From assembly GCF_008329985.2 (NCBI RefSeq), contig NZ_CP038437.2:1364001-1428000 (forward strand): 64,000 nt of DNA, read 5' to 3'. The stretch is from Halomonas binhaiensis. GTDB lineage: Bacteria; Pseudomonadota; Gammaproteobacteria; Pseudomonadales; Halomonadaceae. Positions 10,301 to 19,345 of this stretch are shown here, piece after piece. A program made the position numbers and the translations under genes. Numbering within the stretch: the first letter of the stretch is position 1; each line of letters opens with the position of its first letter. Under the pieces are notes generated by a model. It was not told where the DNA came from and did no database searches. It saw nothing but the letters and a program-made list of their open reading frames with translations.

Positions 10301-12164
10301 TAATGGCATGTTGCTGTCCAAGACCATCCGCCTGGTGGCAGCCTTCAACCACCTGCATATCTTCATTGACCCGAACCCGGATGCGGCAGCGACTTTCAAG
10401 GAACGTCAGCGCATGTTCGAGCTGCCGCGCTCGACCTGGGAAGACTTCGACAAGTCACTGATTTCTGAAGGTGGTGGCGTGTTCTCTCGTGCCGCCAAGT
10501 GGATTCCCATCTCTGCTCAGATAAAGGAACGCTTTGGCATCAGCGAGGACCGCCTGGCGCCCAATGACCTGATTCAGGCACTGTTGCGTTCACAGGTCGA
10601 TCTGTTGTGGAACGGTGGCATCGGCACTTACGTCAAGAGCAGTGCAGAAACCGATGCCGATGTGGGTGACAAGGCCAATGATGCCCTGCGCATCAATGGT
10701 TGCGAGCTGAACTGCCGCGTAGTGGGTGAGGGTGGCAACCTGGGCTTGACCCAGCGTGGACGCATGGAAGCTGCGGCCAAGGGTGTCCGGGTCAATACCG
10801 ATTTCATCGACAATGCGGCTGGCGTCAACTGCTCCGACCATGAGGTCAACATCAAGATCCTCATCGATGAAGTCGTGGCCAACGGTGACATGACCGACAA
10901 GCAGCGCAACAAGCTGCTGGCGGAAATGACCGATGAAGTCAGTGAACTGGTGCTGATCAGCAACTATCGCCAGAGCCAGTCTCTGGACTTGTCCGAGCTG
11001 CTGTCCCATCAGGGAATCGGTCCGTATCGTCGTTTCATCAGTGAGCTGGAAGCCGCAGGCCAGATCGACCGGGAGCTGGAGTTCCTGCCTTCGGATGAGG
11101 ACCTCCAGGAGCGCGCAGCCAACGATCAAGGAATGACTCTGCCCGAGCTGTCAGTGCTGATCAGCTATGCCAAGAGCGCGCTCAAGGGTGACTTGATCGC
11201 CTCTGATGTGCCTGATGACACGATTGTGGCGCAGCATGTCGAACGAGGCTTCCCCAAGGTGCTGCTCGAGCGCTACCACGACCAAGTCTACAACCATCGC
11301 CTGAAACGCGAGATCGTATCGACTCAGCTGGCCAATGATCTGGTCGATCATATGGGTATCGTGTTTGTACGTCGCCTGGTGGATTCCACTGGTGTCGGGC
11401 GTGCCGATGTTGCACGTGCCTACGTGATCGCTCGCGAGTGCTTCCAGTTGCCGCGTCTGTGGGATCAGATCGAAGCGCTGGACAACAAGGTGCCGACCGG
11501 TATCCAGTACTCCATGATGCTGGACCTGATGCGCATGATTCGTCGCGCTACCCGCTGGTTCCTGCGTCTGCGTTCTGCCATGTCGGCAGCGGATTGCATT
11601 GCCTATTTCGCACCACGTATTGCCCAATTGCAGGAAAAGGTCGGCCAGCACCTGCGTGGTGAAGAGCAGGAGGCCTGGGAAGCCCGTCGTCAGGAACTGG
11701 TGGCTGCCGGTGTACCTGAAGCGCTGGCATCCGCGGTTGCCGCTGCCGGTAGCTTGTATGCTGCACTCGGTATCATCCAGACGGCTCGTCAGGTCGATGA
11801 GAAGCCACAGAAGGTTGCCGAGGTGTACTACGAAATCGGTGCTCGCCTGGAATTGCCCTGGATGATTCAGCAGGTGACGGCGTTGCCGGTCAAGGATGGT
11901 TGGCAGTCCCAGGCGCGTGAAGCGTATCGTGATGACATCGAGCGACAGCAGATGGCACTCACTGCAAGCGTGTTGCAGATGGAAGGTGGTGCTCGCGAAA
12001 CGTCGGCACGCGTCGACCAGTGGATAACCAACCACTCCAGCATGCATGAGCGCTGGTGCCGCCTGGTCAATGAAGTCAATGGTGGTACTCCGGCCAGCTT
12101 CCCGCTGTTTGCCGTGGCGGTGCGTGAATTGGTCGATCTGGCAGAAAGCAGTCGTGAAGCATGA
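7326..12164 (+). CDS. gdhB: NAD-specific glutamate dehydrogenase, large (180 kDa) type
   Basis: Catabolic enzyme that oxidises glutamate to 2-oxoglutarate with NAD+. The 1612-residue length fits the L-GDH180 family (Pseudomonas GdhB is about 1620). N-terminal ACT-like regulatory region up to about residue 600, then the catalytic core with GGKVARGGLRWSDR (about residue 805), the PVGAKGGF substrate segment and the GVGDMGGDVFGNG dinucleotide site, then a long helical C-terminus. A TGAGGT-like site lies before the ATG. The gene stands alone, with a 220-base leader and a palindrome after the stop. Glutamate turnover is central in halophiles, but nothing in the sequence shows how it is regulated. 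Confidence 0.96.
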   Translation: MQHTAQDDSREDLLKQLEERLTAGLDENKVERVIAFARLFYANAPVEDMVDRRFDDFYGATLSLWHFLQQFDPSAPKVRVLNPEFEEHGWQSNHTFVAVLHEDMPFLVDSVRIELNRRGMTVHAIHNAVLTVERDRHHRVSGLSSAKNSEPGHRESLIAIEVDRHSDPEELASIEQSLQDALQEVRTAVADFAPMRAKVTEALDELKASRPKQIDAANHKEAVAFLEWMQDEHFTFLGYDEFEVTGQAGSQQLKQTEGSELGLFRLQDSPYRQRIRTDQGVEDGKFVLVPELVSFAKSSQHSRVHRPAYMDQITIDRYDAKGNVVGERRFLGLFDSSVYHESPQHVPILRRKLQAVMDIAGFDPKGHTGKQLLHNLEVYPRDDLFLIDTDELTQTALGIVDIRERRKVRLFIREELFGRFYSVLVFVPRDVFSTELRVRLQEFLCEELDATFGDFNTYLSESVLARIQFILRFNGDAPVEYDLKALEAKLTRMARNWRDDLLNAAIDSYGEEQANNLMQRFRDAFPASYREDFNARTAVYDLQHIGELDEGNTLALSLYRLIEEEGSGVNLKLFHKGARIPLSDVLPMMENLGLRVLGERPYDLHATDAGYWVHDFDLEHHTATEVNLQEMRAPFIEAFQRIWAGEADNDRFNRLIIGANLDWREVAMLRAYARYLKQIRFGISQDFIANALASYPHITRELVTLFELRFDPEERPAEGEVDACLERINGMLDEVASLNDDRLLRRYVELIQATLRTNYYQRTADGAIKDYMSFKLEPSKITGMPKPRPMFEIFVCSPRVEGVHLRGGKVARGGLRWSDRHEDFRTEVLGLVKAQQVKNSVIVPVGAKGGFVCKRMPEGADRETVQKEGIACYQTFIRALLDVTDNLVAGDVVPPRDVVRHDEDDPYLVVAADKGTATFSDIANAISIEYGHWLGDAFASGGANGYDHKKMGITAKGAWESVKRHFRSLGVNTQKDEFTVVGVGDMGGDVFGNGMLLSKTIRLVAAFNHLHIFIDPNPDAAATFKERQRMFELPRSTWEDFDKSLISEGGGVFSRAAKWIPISAQIKERFGISEDRLAPNDLIQALLRSQVDLLWNGGIGTYVKSSAETDADVGDKANDALRINGCELNCRVVGEGGNLGLTQRGRMEAAAKGVRVNTDFIDNAAGVNCSDHEVNIKILIDEVVANGDMTDKQRNKLLAEMTDEVSELVLISNYRQSQSLDLSELLSHQGIGPYRRFISELEAAGQIDRELEFLPSDEDLQERAANDQGMTLPELSVLISYAKSALKGDLIASDVPDDTIVAQHVERGFPKVLLERYHDQVYNHRLKREIVSTQLANDLVDHMGIVFVRRLVDSTGVGRADVARAYVIARECFQLPRLWDQIEALDNKVPTGIQYSMMLDLMRMIRRATRWFLRLRSAMSAADCIAYFAPRIAQLQEKVGQHLRGEEQEAWEARRQELVAAGVPEALASAVAAAGSLYAALGIIQTARQVDEKPQKVAEVYYEIGARLELPWMIQQVTALPVKDGWQSQAREAYRDDIERQQMALTASVLQMEGGARETSARVDQWITNHSSMHERWCRLVNEVNGGTPASFPLFAVAVRELVDLAESSREA

Positions 12165-12240
12165 CGCTGCCAGACTGGCCGCAAGGCATCACGTCGTGAT
12201 GCACATATGATGTGAGTTGCAGTGAGTGCGAATTGCAATG

Positions 12241-12270
12241 CAGTACGGATTGCGAGGCAGTACGGATTGC
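12241..12270 (+). repeat. Short direct repeat after gdhB
   Basis: CAGTACGGATTGC occurs at 12241-12253 and again at 12258-12270 (17-bp period). A related AGTGAGTGCGAATTGC precedes it. Confidence 0.8.
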
Positions 12271-12280
12271 AATATCGAAA

Positions 12281-12300
12281 GGGGCGCCATATGGCGCCCC
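12281..12300. terminator. Palindromic hairpin between gdhB and iclR
   Basis: A perfect 20-bp palindrome (GGGGCGCCAT and its complement) flanked by AAA and TT, between the convergent ends of gdhB and the IclR gene. It probably works as a short bidirectional terminator; the T-run is weak. Confidence 0.65.
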
Positions 12301-12363
12301 TTGTCGTAGGTCTGTGCGTTTTCAGGTCGGATCGAATCACGCCCGCATGCAGGTGGGCCGACC

Positions 12364-13209
12364 CTAGCCTCCCAGCTGTTGAATCTCCTGCTTGTCGATC
12401 TCCAGGTCATCCATACTGTCTGGCACGGCCCCCTGGTTGATTTGGGCGATAGCGGCGGCGGCACGCTCCAGTACAGGCAGGCATTCCAGTGCTCGTTGCC
12501 GATCCATACGCATGATCGGAGCCTGAATCGCCAGGCCGACATTGGATACACCGCTGGGGTTGGGAGCTAGCACGGCGATACACAACAGTCCGGGAAGAAA
12601 CTCTTCGTCATCGAAGGCGTAGCCTTGCTGCCTGACCTGCTCAATCTCGATTTCGAGGGCCTTGATATCCGTAATGGTATTGCGGGTAAAGGAGGACAAA
12701 GGCACTTCTGCCAGCAGGCGGCGACGCTGGGCCGGGCTCATCTGGGCCAGGAATAGCTTACCGCTGGCAGAGCAGTGCGCCGGTACCCGAGAGCCTGGGT
12801 GCAGATAGAAACGCAGGGGGGCGGATGTCTCGACACGATCGAGATAGAGAACCTCTGCACCTGCCAAAGCCGTGATGTTGCAGCTCTCTCCGACTTCCCT
12901 TACCAACTCCGCAAGAACCGCGTGGCGGGCTCCCTGAACGGTATCGTTGAGCAGGAGCGTTTCTGCCAACCGGCGCAGTCGGGTGCCTTTGCTGTAGTGG
13001 CGATTGTCGGCTTCGCGCTGGAGCATCCCGGAGTTTTCCAGTTGCTGAAGCATGCGATGCAGCGTTGGCTTGGGCATGCCCGTTTCGTCGACGAGGCTCT
13101 GCAACGTGAAGTACTGATCCTTTTCAGCAATGACTTCAAGCAGAGCCAGCAACCGCTGGGCCGGTGTGTCTCCTTCGATGCTTCGGGCATCCAAACGCGA
13201 TGTGGTCAT
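12364..13209 (-). CDS. IclR-family regulator, likely controlling xsc and neighbours
   Basis: 281-residue repressor/activator with an N-terminal winged helix (residues about 15-75, TLQSLVDETGMPKPTLHRMLQ) and an IclR effector domain (GESCNITAL, LHPGSRVPAHCSASGKLFLA, YAFDDEEFLPGLLCIA). The ATG at 13209 has GGAGG 8-9 bases upstream; the frame extends 29 codons further but without support. It is divergent from xsc over a 261-base AT-rich region containing TTTCGAAAAA-type sites, also found before the CobS-like and tauX genes. The effector is probably a taurine or sulfoacetaldehyde derivative; this is inferred from context only. Known taurine regulators are usually MocR/GntR-type TauR, so an IclR here is less common. 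Confidence 0.9.
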   Translation of the reverse strand: MTTSRLDARSIEGDTPAQRLLALLEVIAEKDQYFTLQSLVDETGMPKPTLHRMLQQLENSGMLQREADNRHYSKGTRLRRLAETLLLNDTVQGARHAVLAELVREVGESCNITALAGAEVLYLDRVETSAPLRFYLHPGSRVPAHCSASGKLFLAQMSPAQRRRLLAEVPLSSFTRNTITDIKALEIEIEQVRQQGYAFDDEEFLPGLLCIAVLAPNPSGVSNVGLAIQAPIMRMDRQRALECLPVLERAAAAIAQINQGAVPDSMDDLEIDKQEIQQLGG

Positions 13210-13268
13210 GGTGGTGTCCTCCCTGAATCCAGAGTCTATCCGTTTCTGAAAAGAAATCAATTTGTACC

Positions 13269-13356
13269 GTTTTTCGAAATTTATGTTGACGGCCATGTAT
13301 GGCTAGTCTAATTTTTGACCATGTTTCTAATAACGAGACATTTAGTACCGAAAAAT
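13269..13356. promoter_or_regulatory. Candidate operators in the iclR-xsc divergent region
   Basis: Three elements resemble the GTTTCGAAAAAT repeat found at 19290-19345. On the minus strand ATTTCGAAAAAC covers 13280-13269. On the plus strand GTTTCTAATAAC (13323-13334) and GTACCGAAAAAT (13345-13356) start exactly 22 bp apart, the same step as in the other cluster. An imperfect palindrome (ATGTTTC/GAGACAT, 13321-13341) overlaps the first plus-strand site. Confidence 0.6.
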
Positions 13357-13470
13357 GGTTTTTGCAGAGTGGCAGGAAGCACCTGCAGCCTTGCATTCAC
13401 GAAGAATCTTTAGACGAGCTTCCGGATGAACCTTTCACAAGGCGTCCATGGAGGCGTTCCTGGAGGAGCT

Positions 13471-15294
13471 ATGAACCACAACCACAATAACGGCGACAAT
13501 CGCCAGGTCGTTCAAGGCAAGCAGAAGATGACACCCTCTGAAGCCTTTGTTGAAACCCTTGTCGCCAATGGTGTCACCGACATGTTCGGCATCATGGGAT
13601 CTGCATTCATGGATGCCATGGATATCTTTGCTCCTGCTGGCATTCGTCTGATTCCCGTGGTCCACGAGCAAGGCGCGGCACATATGGCCGATGGTTATGC
13701 CCGTGTATCAGGACGCCATGGGGTGGTGATCGGTCAGAACGGACCAGGTATTTCCAACTGCGTGACCGGCATTGCTGCTGCCTACTGGGCGCATAGTCCG
13801 GTGGTGATGATTACGCCTGAGACCGGTACCACCGGCATTGGCCTGGGCGGGTTCCAGGAATGCAATCAGCTGCCGATGTTCCAGGAGTTCACCAAGTATC
13901 AGGGCCATGTGACCAACCCGGTACGCATGGCCGAGTTCACCGGCCGCTGCTTCGATCGCGCCATGTCCGAGATCGGGCCTACGCAGCTGAATATTCCGCG
14001 CGACTATTTCTATGGCGAAATCGAGGCAGAGATTCCCGAGCCTCGTCGTGTCGACCGTGGCCCGGGCGGCGCCCAGTCCCTGGATGAAGCTGCGGCACTG
14101 CTGGCCGAAGCCAAGTTTCCCGTCATTGTTTCTGGTGGTGGCGTGGTCATGGCCGATGGCGTCGAGGAGTGCAAGGCGCTGGCTGAGCGACTGGGGGCAC
14201 CTGTGGTCAACAGCTACCAGCACAATGACTCCTTCCCGGCGAGTCATCCTCAGTGGTGTGGCCCGCTGGGGTACCAGGGCTCCAAGGCTGGCATGAAGCT
14301 GATTTCTCAAGCAGATGTTGTGTTGGCGCTGGGCACACGACTGGGACCCTTCGGCACCTTGCCGCAGCACGGCATGGACTACTGGCCGAAGGAGGCCAAG
14401 ATCATCCAGGTCGACGCTGACCACAAGATGCTGGGGTTGGTGAAGAAGATCTCCGTAGGTATCTGCGGTGATGCCAAGGCAGCGGCCATCGAACTGTCCA
14501 GGCGCCTCGAGGACAGAACACTGGCCTGCGATGCGACCAAGGATGAGCGCCTGGCCAGAATCAAGGCAGAGAAGGATGCCTGGGAGAGGGAACTGGATGA
14601 ATGGACCCACGAACGTGACCCATTCAGCCTCGACGCCATCGAGGAGGCCAAGGAAGAAACGCCATTCTCCGGTGGCCAGTATCTGCATCCACGCCAGGTG
14701 CTGCGTGAGCTGGAGAAAGCCATGCCAGAGGATGTGATGGTGTCGACCGACATCGGCAACATCAATTCTGTGGCGCATAGCTACCTGCGCTTCGAAAAGC
14801 CTCGCAGCTTCTTTGCCCCCATGAGCTTTGGTAACTGTGGCTATGCATTGCCCACCATCATTGGCGCCAAAGCAGCGGCTCCGCATCGTCCGGCCATTGC
14901 CTATGCCGGCGACGGTGCCTGGGGCATGAGCATGATGGAAACCATGACCGCGGTGCGTCACGAGATTCCGGTGACGGCGGTGGTCTTCCACAATCGTCAG
15001 TGGGGAGCCGAGAAGAAGAACCAGGTCGACTTCTACAACCGGCGCTTCGTTGCGGGGGAACTGGACAACCAGAGCTTCGCCGAGATTGGTCGTGCCATGG
15101 GGGCAGAAGGCATCACCGTGGATCGTCTCGAGGATGTGGGGCCGGCACTGAAGAAAGCCGTGGACATGCAGATGAATGAAGGCAAGACCACCATCATCGA
15201 AATCATGTGTACTCGTGAGCTGGGCGATCCCTTCCGTCGCGATGCGCTCAAGAAGCCGGTGCGTCTGCTGGAAAAATACCAGGACTACGTCTGA
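13471..15294 (+). CDS. xsc: Sulfoacetaldehyde acetyltransferase
   Basis: Thiamine-diphosphate enzyme that converts sulfoacetaldehyde and phosphate to acetyl phosphate and sulfite, the desulfonation step of taurine and other C2-sulfonate degradation. 607 residues from the ATG at 13471, which has GGAGGA 5 bases upstream; an open extension of 15 codons has no such support. The three TPP domains are visible: N-terminal Pyr domain with the HEQGAAHMADGYAR catalytic Glu segment, a central domain, and a C-terminal PP domain with GDGAWGM at about residue 480 and a metal-binding Asn near FHNRQWG. Pta follows and uses its product. Confidence 0.95.
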   Translation: MNHNHNNGDNRQVVQGKQKMTPSEAFVETLVANGVTDMFGIMGSAFMDAMDIFAPAGIRLIPVVHEQGAAHMADGYARVSGRHGVVIGQNGPGISNCVTGIAAAYWAHSPVVMITPETGTTGIGLGGFQECNQLPMFQEFTKYQGHVTNPVRMAEFTGRCFDRAMSEIGPTQLNIPRDYFYGEIEAEIPEPRRVDRGPGGAQSLDEAAALLAEAKFPVIVSGGGVVMADGVEECKALAERLGAPVVNSYQHNDSFPASHPQWCGPLGYQGSKAGMKLISQADVVLALGTRLGPFGTLPQHGMDYWPKEAKIIQVDADHKMLGLVKKISVGICGDAKAAAIELSRRLEDRTLACDATKDERLARIKAEKDAWERELDEWTHERDPFSLDAIEEAKEETPFSGGQYLHPRQVLRELEKAMPEDVMVSTDIGNINSVAHSYLRFEKPRSFFAPMSFGNCGYALPTIIGAKAAAPHRPAIAYAGDGAWGMSMMETMTAVRHEIPVTAVVFHNRQWGAEKKNQVDFYNRRFVAGELDNQSFAEIGRAMGAEGITVDRLEDVGPALKKAVDMQMNEGKTTIIEIMCTRELGDPFRRDALKKPVRLLEKYQDYV

Positions 15295-15322
15295 ACCATG
15301 GGAATGACCCTGCGTTGATATT

Positions 15323-15346
15323 GCCCCGGCTCTGTGCCGGGGCTTT
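15323..15346 (+). terminator. Hairpin between xsc and pta
   Basis: 8-bp GC stem GCCCCGGC (15323-15330) with 15336-15343, loop TCTGT, followed by TTTGTCT. The T-run is short, so it may lower rather than stop transcription into pta, or help set mRNA ends. Confidence 0.65.
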
Positions 15347-15458
15347 GTCTGCAGGATAGGTCTTGTACGAAAGTAGCCGTGCTGGCCGGCTTTTCGTACA
15401 CAGCCTGAGGCAATTGCCTTGAGGGCCCTGACATGAAGACAAGCCGGAGCGAACAACA

Positions 15459-16475
15459 ATGAAGGCACTGAACCATATTCGTGACATGGCAAGGGCTGCG
15501 CCACGCCGGATTGTACTGTGTGAAGGCGAAGATCGCCGGGTGTTGGAAGCCGCCGTGCGAGCAACGCAGGAAGGCTATGCAGAGATCCTGCTGGTGGGAG
15601 ACAGCGAGCGCATCAAGGCCCGAGCAGAAGAAGAGCACCTTGAACTAGGTGCTGTCTCGCTGATCGATCCACGTGTCTCGCAATATACCGAAACATTGGC
15701 TGAGCACCTGTTCCAGTTGCGCGAAGCCAAGGGCATGAGTCGGGAACAGGCGCGCGCGAGCGTGCTGGAACCACTGATATTCGCCAACCTGATGGTCAGT
15801 ACTGGGCTGGCGGATGGTAGTGTTGCCGGCGCAGTGAACACCACGGCTGATGTGGTGAGAGCCGCCATTCAACTGATTGGCAAGGCGCCGGGGGTGACCC
15901 TGGTGTCGAGCTTCTTCCTGATGATGCTGTGCAAGCCATTTCATAATCTCAAGGGCGGGATGATCTTCTCGGACTGTGGGCTGGTGGTGGATCCGAATGC
16001 CGATGAACTGGCACAGATCGCCATGGCGGCTGCCGACAGTGCCGAAGCCTTGCTTGATGAGCCGGCAAGAGTCGCGATGCTGTCATTCTCGACCAGTGGC
16101 AGTGCCCGGCATGCCTCTGTGGATAAAGTGATCCAGGCAGCCCGCAAGGTGAAGGGGTTGCGCCCACAACTGGCCATCGATGAAGACGTACAACTGGATG
16201 CCGCGATTGTCGCCGAGGTAGCGCAACGCAAGTTACCTGATTCCAAGGTCAAGGGGCAGGCCAATGTGCTGGTCTTCCCTGAACTCGAGGCAGGCAACAT
16301 CGGCTACAAGCTGGCAGAGCGCATTGGCGGAGCAGAAGCGATCGGGCCGCTGTTGCAAGGGTTGGCCAAGCCGGCCAATGACCTGTCTCGGGGATGCAGC
16401 GTGGAGGACATCATCAATGTCATTGCCGTGACCACTGTCCAGGCACAGCGACAGTCACCATTGGCCACGGAGTGA
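15459..16475 (+). CDS. pta: Phosphate acetyltransferase
   Basis: Short (338-residue) Pta that turns acetyl phosphate into acetyl-CoA in the cytoplasm. It has the PTA_PTB fold throughout, with VLCEGEDRRVL at the start, PLIFANLMVSTGLADGSVAG near residue 105 and the FSTSGSA and LVFPELEAGNIGYK motifs. It lacks the N-terminal DRTGG domain of the 700-residue E. coli enzyme, like other Pta proteins paired with Xsc. It lies 164 bases after xsc in the same direction, so it most likely channels Xsc acetyl phosphate into acetyl-CoA. No ackA is seen nearby. Confidence 0.94.
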   Translation: MKALNHIRDMARAAPRRIVLCEGEDRRVLEAAVRATQEGYAEILLVGDSERIKARAEEEHLELGAVSLIDPRVSQYTETLAEHLFQLREAKGMSREQARASVLEPLIFANLMVSTGLADGSVAGAVNTTADVVRAAIQLIGKAPGVTLVSSFFLMMLCKPFHNLKGGMIFSDCGLVVDPNADELAQIAMAAADSAEALLDEPARVAMLSFSTSGSARHASVDKVIQAARKVKGLRPQLAIDEDVQLDAAIVAEVAQRKLPDSKVKGQANVLVFPELEAGNIGYKLAERIGGAEAIGPLLQGLAKPANDLSRGCSVEDIINVIAVTTVQAQRQSPLATE

Positions 16476-16489
16476 GGTAAGGGTAGGAG

Positions 16490-16507
16490 GGCGGTCCGAG
16501 CACCGCC
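16490..16507. terminator. Small hairpin between convergent pta and the VWA gene
   Basis: GGCGGT (16490-16495) pairs with ACCGCC (16502-16507). There is no clear T-run on either side, so terminator function is only suggested by its place between convergent genes. Confidence 0.4.
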
Positions 16508-18235
16508 TTAGCGATGCTGTTTTACCAGCAGAAGAGCGATTTCCTCGGCCAGGGCATTATCCAGTGTCTGGGCCAGGTCGATAATTCGGTGCTGGCGATA
16601 GTAGGGGCTCAGGTCCAGGCCTACGCCGAGCCCGCTTATCTCTACCTGGCCAGGACGATCATAGTGTTCGACCACGGCTTGAAGATGGTTGTCCAGGTAG
16701 TGGCGGTCGTTGGCCAGGTGGGTAGCGCTGTCCGATGGGCTGCCGTCGGACAGCACCACCAGTAGACGCCGTTTGACGTCTGCACTGAGCAGCCGCTGGC
16801 AGGCCCATTCCACGGCTTCTCCATCAATGCCTTCCTTGTACAGGTCTGCCTTGAGCAGAGCACCGAAGGCTCGTCGTGCCCGACGCCAGGGTTGTGCCGC
16901 GTGCTTGAATACCAGATGACGGACTTCATTGAGGCGGCCCGGTGCTTCGGGGCGCCTGGCCTTGAGCCAGTCCTTGTGGGCTCGTCCTCCATTCCAGGTT
17001 GTCGTGGTGAAGCCCAGCACTTCGGTGGCGATGCCTGCCATGTCCAGAGCTCTGGTCATTAGTTCGACGAGAACTGCAATGGCCTCCCCGTGAGCCTTCA
17101 TGGAACCGGAACAGTCAATCAGGAAACTGACCTGGGCATCCCCCTGCGGGTGATAGCGCTCGCGCTGGAACAGGCGGCGTTCCATGGGAGAGGCAACGAC
17201 CTGAGCCAGGCGCCGGCCATCAATAACGCCGCTTTCCTCTCCGTGCTGCCAACCATCCCTGTCCGGTTGGGTCAGGGTATTGCGAAAGAAGCGTGCCAGG
17301 CGGCGTACATTGATGCGTTGGTCGGAAATCCGTCGGTCGAGACGTTGGCGATACTCTTCGAGCAGGACAGGCCGGACCAGGGTTTCGGCTTCCAGCTCAC
17401 GGTCGTAGGCCAGGGTGAAGGCGCGGTAACGGCGGCGATGATGCTCAAACAGTCGACTGTGCCCACTGGGTGCCAGAGCAACCGGTTCGTCGATATCGTC
17501 TTCGCCATCCAGCAACAAGGCCAGCCGGCGCCTCGGGTCCTGCTCTTCCTGATCCCGCTCGTCCTGGGCATCGAAGCCGGACAGCTGATGATCAATCCAG
17601 TCGGCAATGGCACGCGCATGCTTCTGGAAAGCCTTCTGGTGATGACGTTCTCGGCGCAGTCCCGCCAGGGCATGGCCCAATGCAGGAACGATGGAGGCTC
17701 GTGTGGCTTCGATGAGATCCTCGATTTCCCCGATCACTGGCTGGGCCATGAGACGCGACCAGCAGATCTGTATCAGGCAGAACAGCAACAGTCCCAGGGC
17801 CGTCTCGGTAAGCTGGGCGTGATGGAAGGCCAATGACCAGCGCTGGAATCGCTGGCGCAGATTATGGCTCATGCCCGGGCTTTCTGCCGTGGCCAGCGCC
17901 TCCACTCTCAACTGTTCCAGCAGGTCATAGATCAGGCGTGCCTCTGGCCCTTCAGGGCGCAGTTCTTCATGCAACTGAGCATCGCTATGGCGCTGTCGCA
18001 TCGCCATGGCATCACTGACCGCTCGATAGTCCGGCGCATCCAGGGAATGGATGTCGAGGCGCAGGTGCGGGGCACGCAATGCCACTCGGGAAGTACCTTG
18101 ATGCAGGAGCCGGCTGCGATAGTGCCATGACCGGTCTGCGCTCAAGGCACGTAATGTCGCTGCTTCCAGCTCCTCCAGATACTGCTGTCGACGGCGCTGC
18201 CCGGGTGGCTGATCGAGAGCGGACGATTCGTTCAT
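16508..18235 (-). CDS. CobT-like VWA-domain protein, partner of the AAA+ ATPase
   Basis: 575-residue cytoplasmic protein of the CobT (cobaltochelatase subunit) family. The N-terminal and middle parts are helical and very rich in Arg and acidic residues, with an acidic stretch near residues 220-255. The C-terminal VWA domain has a complete MIDAS start, DCSGSM from D374, and a later LSDGSPSD. Its start overlaps the stop of the upstream AAA+ gene by ATGA, so the two are translationally coupled. No CobN large subunit or other cobalamin gene is present. The pair lies between pta and tauXY and shares the TTTCGAAAAAT-type upstream sites. Cobalt insertion is thus unlikely; a MoxR/VWA-type maturation role for a nearby enzyme is my inference. 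Confidence 0.85.
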   Translation of the reverse strand: MNESSALDQPPGQRRRQQYLEELEAATLRALSADRSWHYRSRLLHQGTSRVALRAPHLRLDIHSLDAPDYRAVSDAMAMRQRHSDAQLHEELRPEGPEARLIYDLLEQLRVEALATAESPGMSHNLRQRFQRWSLAFHHAQLTETALGLLLFCLIQICWSRLMAQPVIGEIEDLIEATRASIVPALGHALAGLRRERHHQKAFQKHARAIADWIDHQLSGFDAQDERDQEEQDPRRRLALLLDGEDDIDEPVALAPSGHSRLFEHHRRRYRAFTLAYDRELEAETLVRPVLLEEYRQRLDRRISDQRINVRRLARFFRNTLTQPDRDGWQHGEESGVIDGRRLAQVVASPMERRLFQRERYHPQGDAQVSFLIDCSGSMKAHGEAIAVLVELMTRALDMAGIATEVLGFTTTTWNGGRAHKDWLKARRPEAPGRLNEVRHLVFKHAAQPWRRARRAFGALLKADLYKEGIDGEAVEWACQRLLSADVKRRLLVVLSDGSPSDSATHLANDRHYLDNHLQAVVEHYDRPGQVEISGLGVGLDLSPYYRQHRIIDLAQTLDNALAEEIALLLVKQHR

Positions 18236-19227
18236 GCTCCCGCCTCGCTATCGTTGATCACTGACTCTTCCAGCTCCTCATCAAAGCAGCGCTGGTAGAA
18301 CTCGGCGACCAGAGCACGCTCGTGCTCATCGCACTTGTTGAGGAACGACAGGCGGAAGGCCAGGGCAGGATCACGAAATATCTCGCAGTTTTCCGCCCAG
18401 GTGATCACGGTGCGAGGTGACATCAGCGTCGACAGATCGCCATTGGCAAAGCCTCGGCGAGTCAGTTCAGCCACAGCGACCATGGCGTCGATGTGTCGCC
18501 GTCCACGCTCAGTGTCCTTGCTGGGTACTCGGGCCAGCACGATCTTGACCTCTTCGTCGCGAGGCAGGTAATCCAGCTTGGCAACAATGTTCCAGCGGTC
18601 GACCTGGGCATGGTTGAGCATCTGGGTGCCATGATACAGGCCGTCCTGGTTGCCCAGGCCCAGAGTATTGGCTGTAGCGAACAGGCGAAACATGGGGTGA
18701 GGCTGGATGACCCGATTCTGGTCCAGCAGAGTGAATTGACCATCGCGCTCCAGAATACGCTGGATGACGAACATGACGTCAGGCCGGCCAGCATCATACT
18801 CATCGAAGATCAGGGCGACTGGGCGTTGCAGGGACCAGGGCACGATACCTTCCTGAAACTCGGTAACCTGAACACCATCGCGTATCACGATAGCGTCCTT
18901 TCCCACCAGGTCCAGACGACTGATATGACCATCCAGGTTGACCCTGACACAGGGCCAGTTCAGGCGCGCTGCGACTTGCTCGATATGGGTCGACTTGCCG
19001 GTGCCGTGCAGCCCTTGGACCAGCACCCGGCGATTTCGTGTGAAGCCGGCGAGTATCGCCAGAGTGACATCAGGGTTGAAACGGTAGGCGTCGTCAACGG
19101 CAGGGACATGGTCATCACGCTCGTCGAAAACCGGCACCTGCAGGCTTGATTCAATGCCGAACAGTTCCTTGGCACTGCGATAGTGCCGGGAAGGGATGCC
19201 ATCAAGGGAGAGAGATGCATCGGCCAT
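18232..19227 (-). CDS. CobS/MoxR-like AAA+ ATPase
   Basis: 331-residue AAA+ ATPase of the CobS branch of the MoxR group. Walker A GLHGTGKS at residues 72-79, Walker B LIFDEYD at 139-145, a sensor-1 segment [11 protein letters not shown], and an Arg-finger/helical lid toward the C-terminus. A GGAGG lies 11 bases before the chosen ATG at 19227; the frame runs on upstream through the operator repeats, so longer starts are unlikely. It is the first gene of a two-gene unit with the VWA protein. Such pairs remodel metalloenzymes or dehydrogenases in known systems. Its divergent neighbour tauX and shared operator sites point to a role in sulfonate use. Confidence 0.88.
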   Translation of the reverse strand: MADASLSLDGIPSRHYRSAKELFGIESSLQVPVFDERDDHVPAVDDAYRFNPDVTLAILAGFTRNRRVLVQGLHGTGKSTHIEQVAARLNWPCVRVNLDGHISRLDLVGKDAIVIRDGVQVTEFQEGIVPWSLQRPVALIFDEYDAGRPDVMFVIQRILERDGQFTLLDQNRVIQPHPMFRLFATANTLGLGNQDGLYHGTQMLNHAQVDRWNIVAKLDYLPRDEEVKIVLARVPSKDTERGRRHIDAMVAVAELTRRGFANGDLSTLMSPRTVITWAENCEIFRDPALAFRLSFLNKCDEHERALVAEFYQRCFDEELEESVINDSEAGA

Positions 19228-19289
19228 GGTGTGGTCATCCTCCAGGGCTGAATGGAGCGGAAATGGAACGCTGCTGTCAGGATAATCAT

Positions 19290-19345
19290 GTTTCGAAAAA
19301 TATCTCAAACTGTTTCGAAAAATATATAAATTAGTTTCGAAAAAT
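19290..19345. promoter_or_regulatory. Three operator-like repeats at exact 22-bp spacing
   Basis: GTTTCGAAAAAT occurs identically at 19290-19301, 19312-19323 and 19334-19345. The start-to-start step is 22 bp, about two helical turns, so bound proteins would sit on one face of the DNA. The bases between copies 1 and 2 are also similar (ATATCTCAAA and ATATATAAAT). The array lies about 60 bp upstream of the CobS-like start and about 185 bp upstream of tauX. Related sites are in the iclR-xsc region. Confidence 0.8.

Noticed and set aside
13708..15564. 618-codon minus-strand frame over xsc
   Set aside because: Antisense shadow of xsc with no ribosome site and no protein family features.
16508..19227. 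Cobaltochelatase subunits CobS and CobT for vitamin B12 synthesis
   Set aside because: Family resemblance is real, but CobN and all other cobalamin genes are missing and the neighbourhood is sulfonate catabolism; the names cobS/cobT would mislead.
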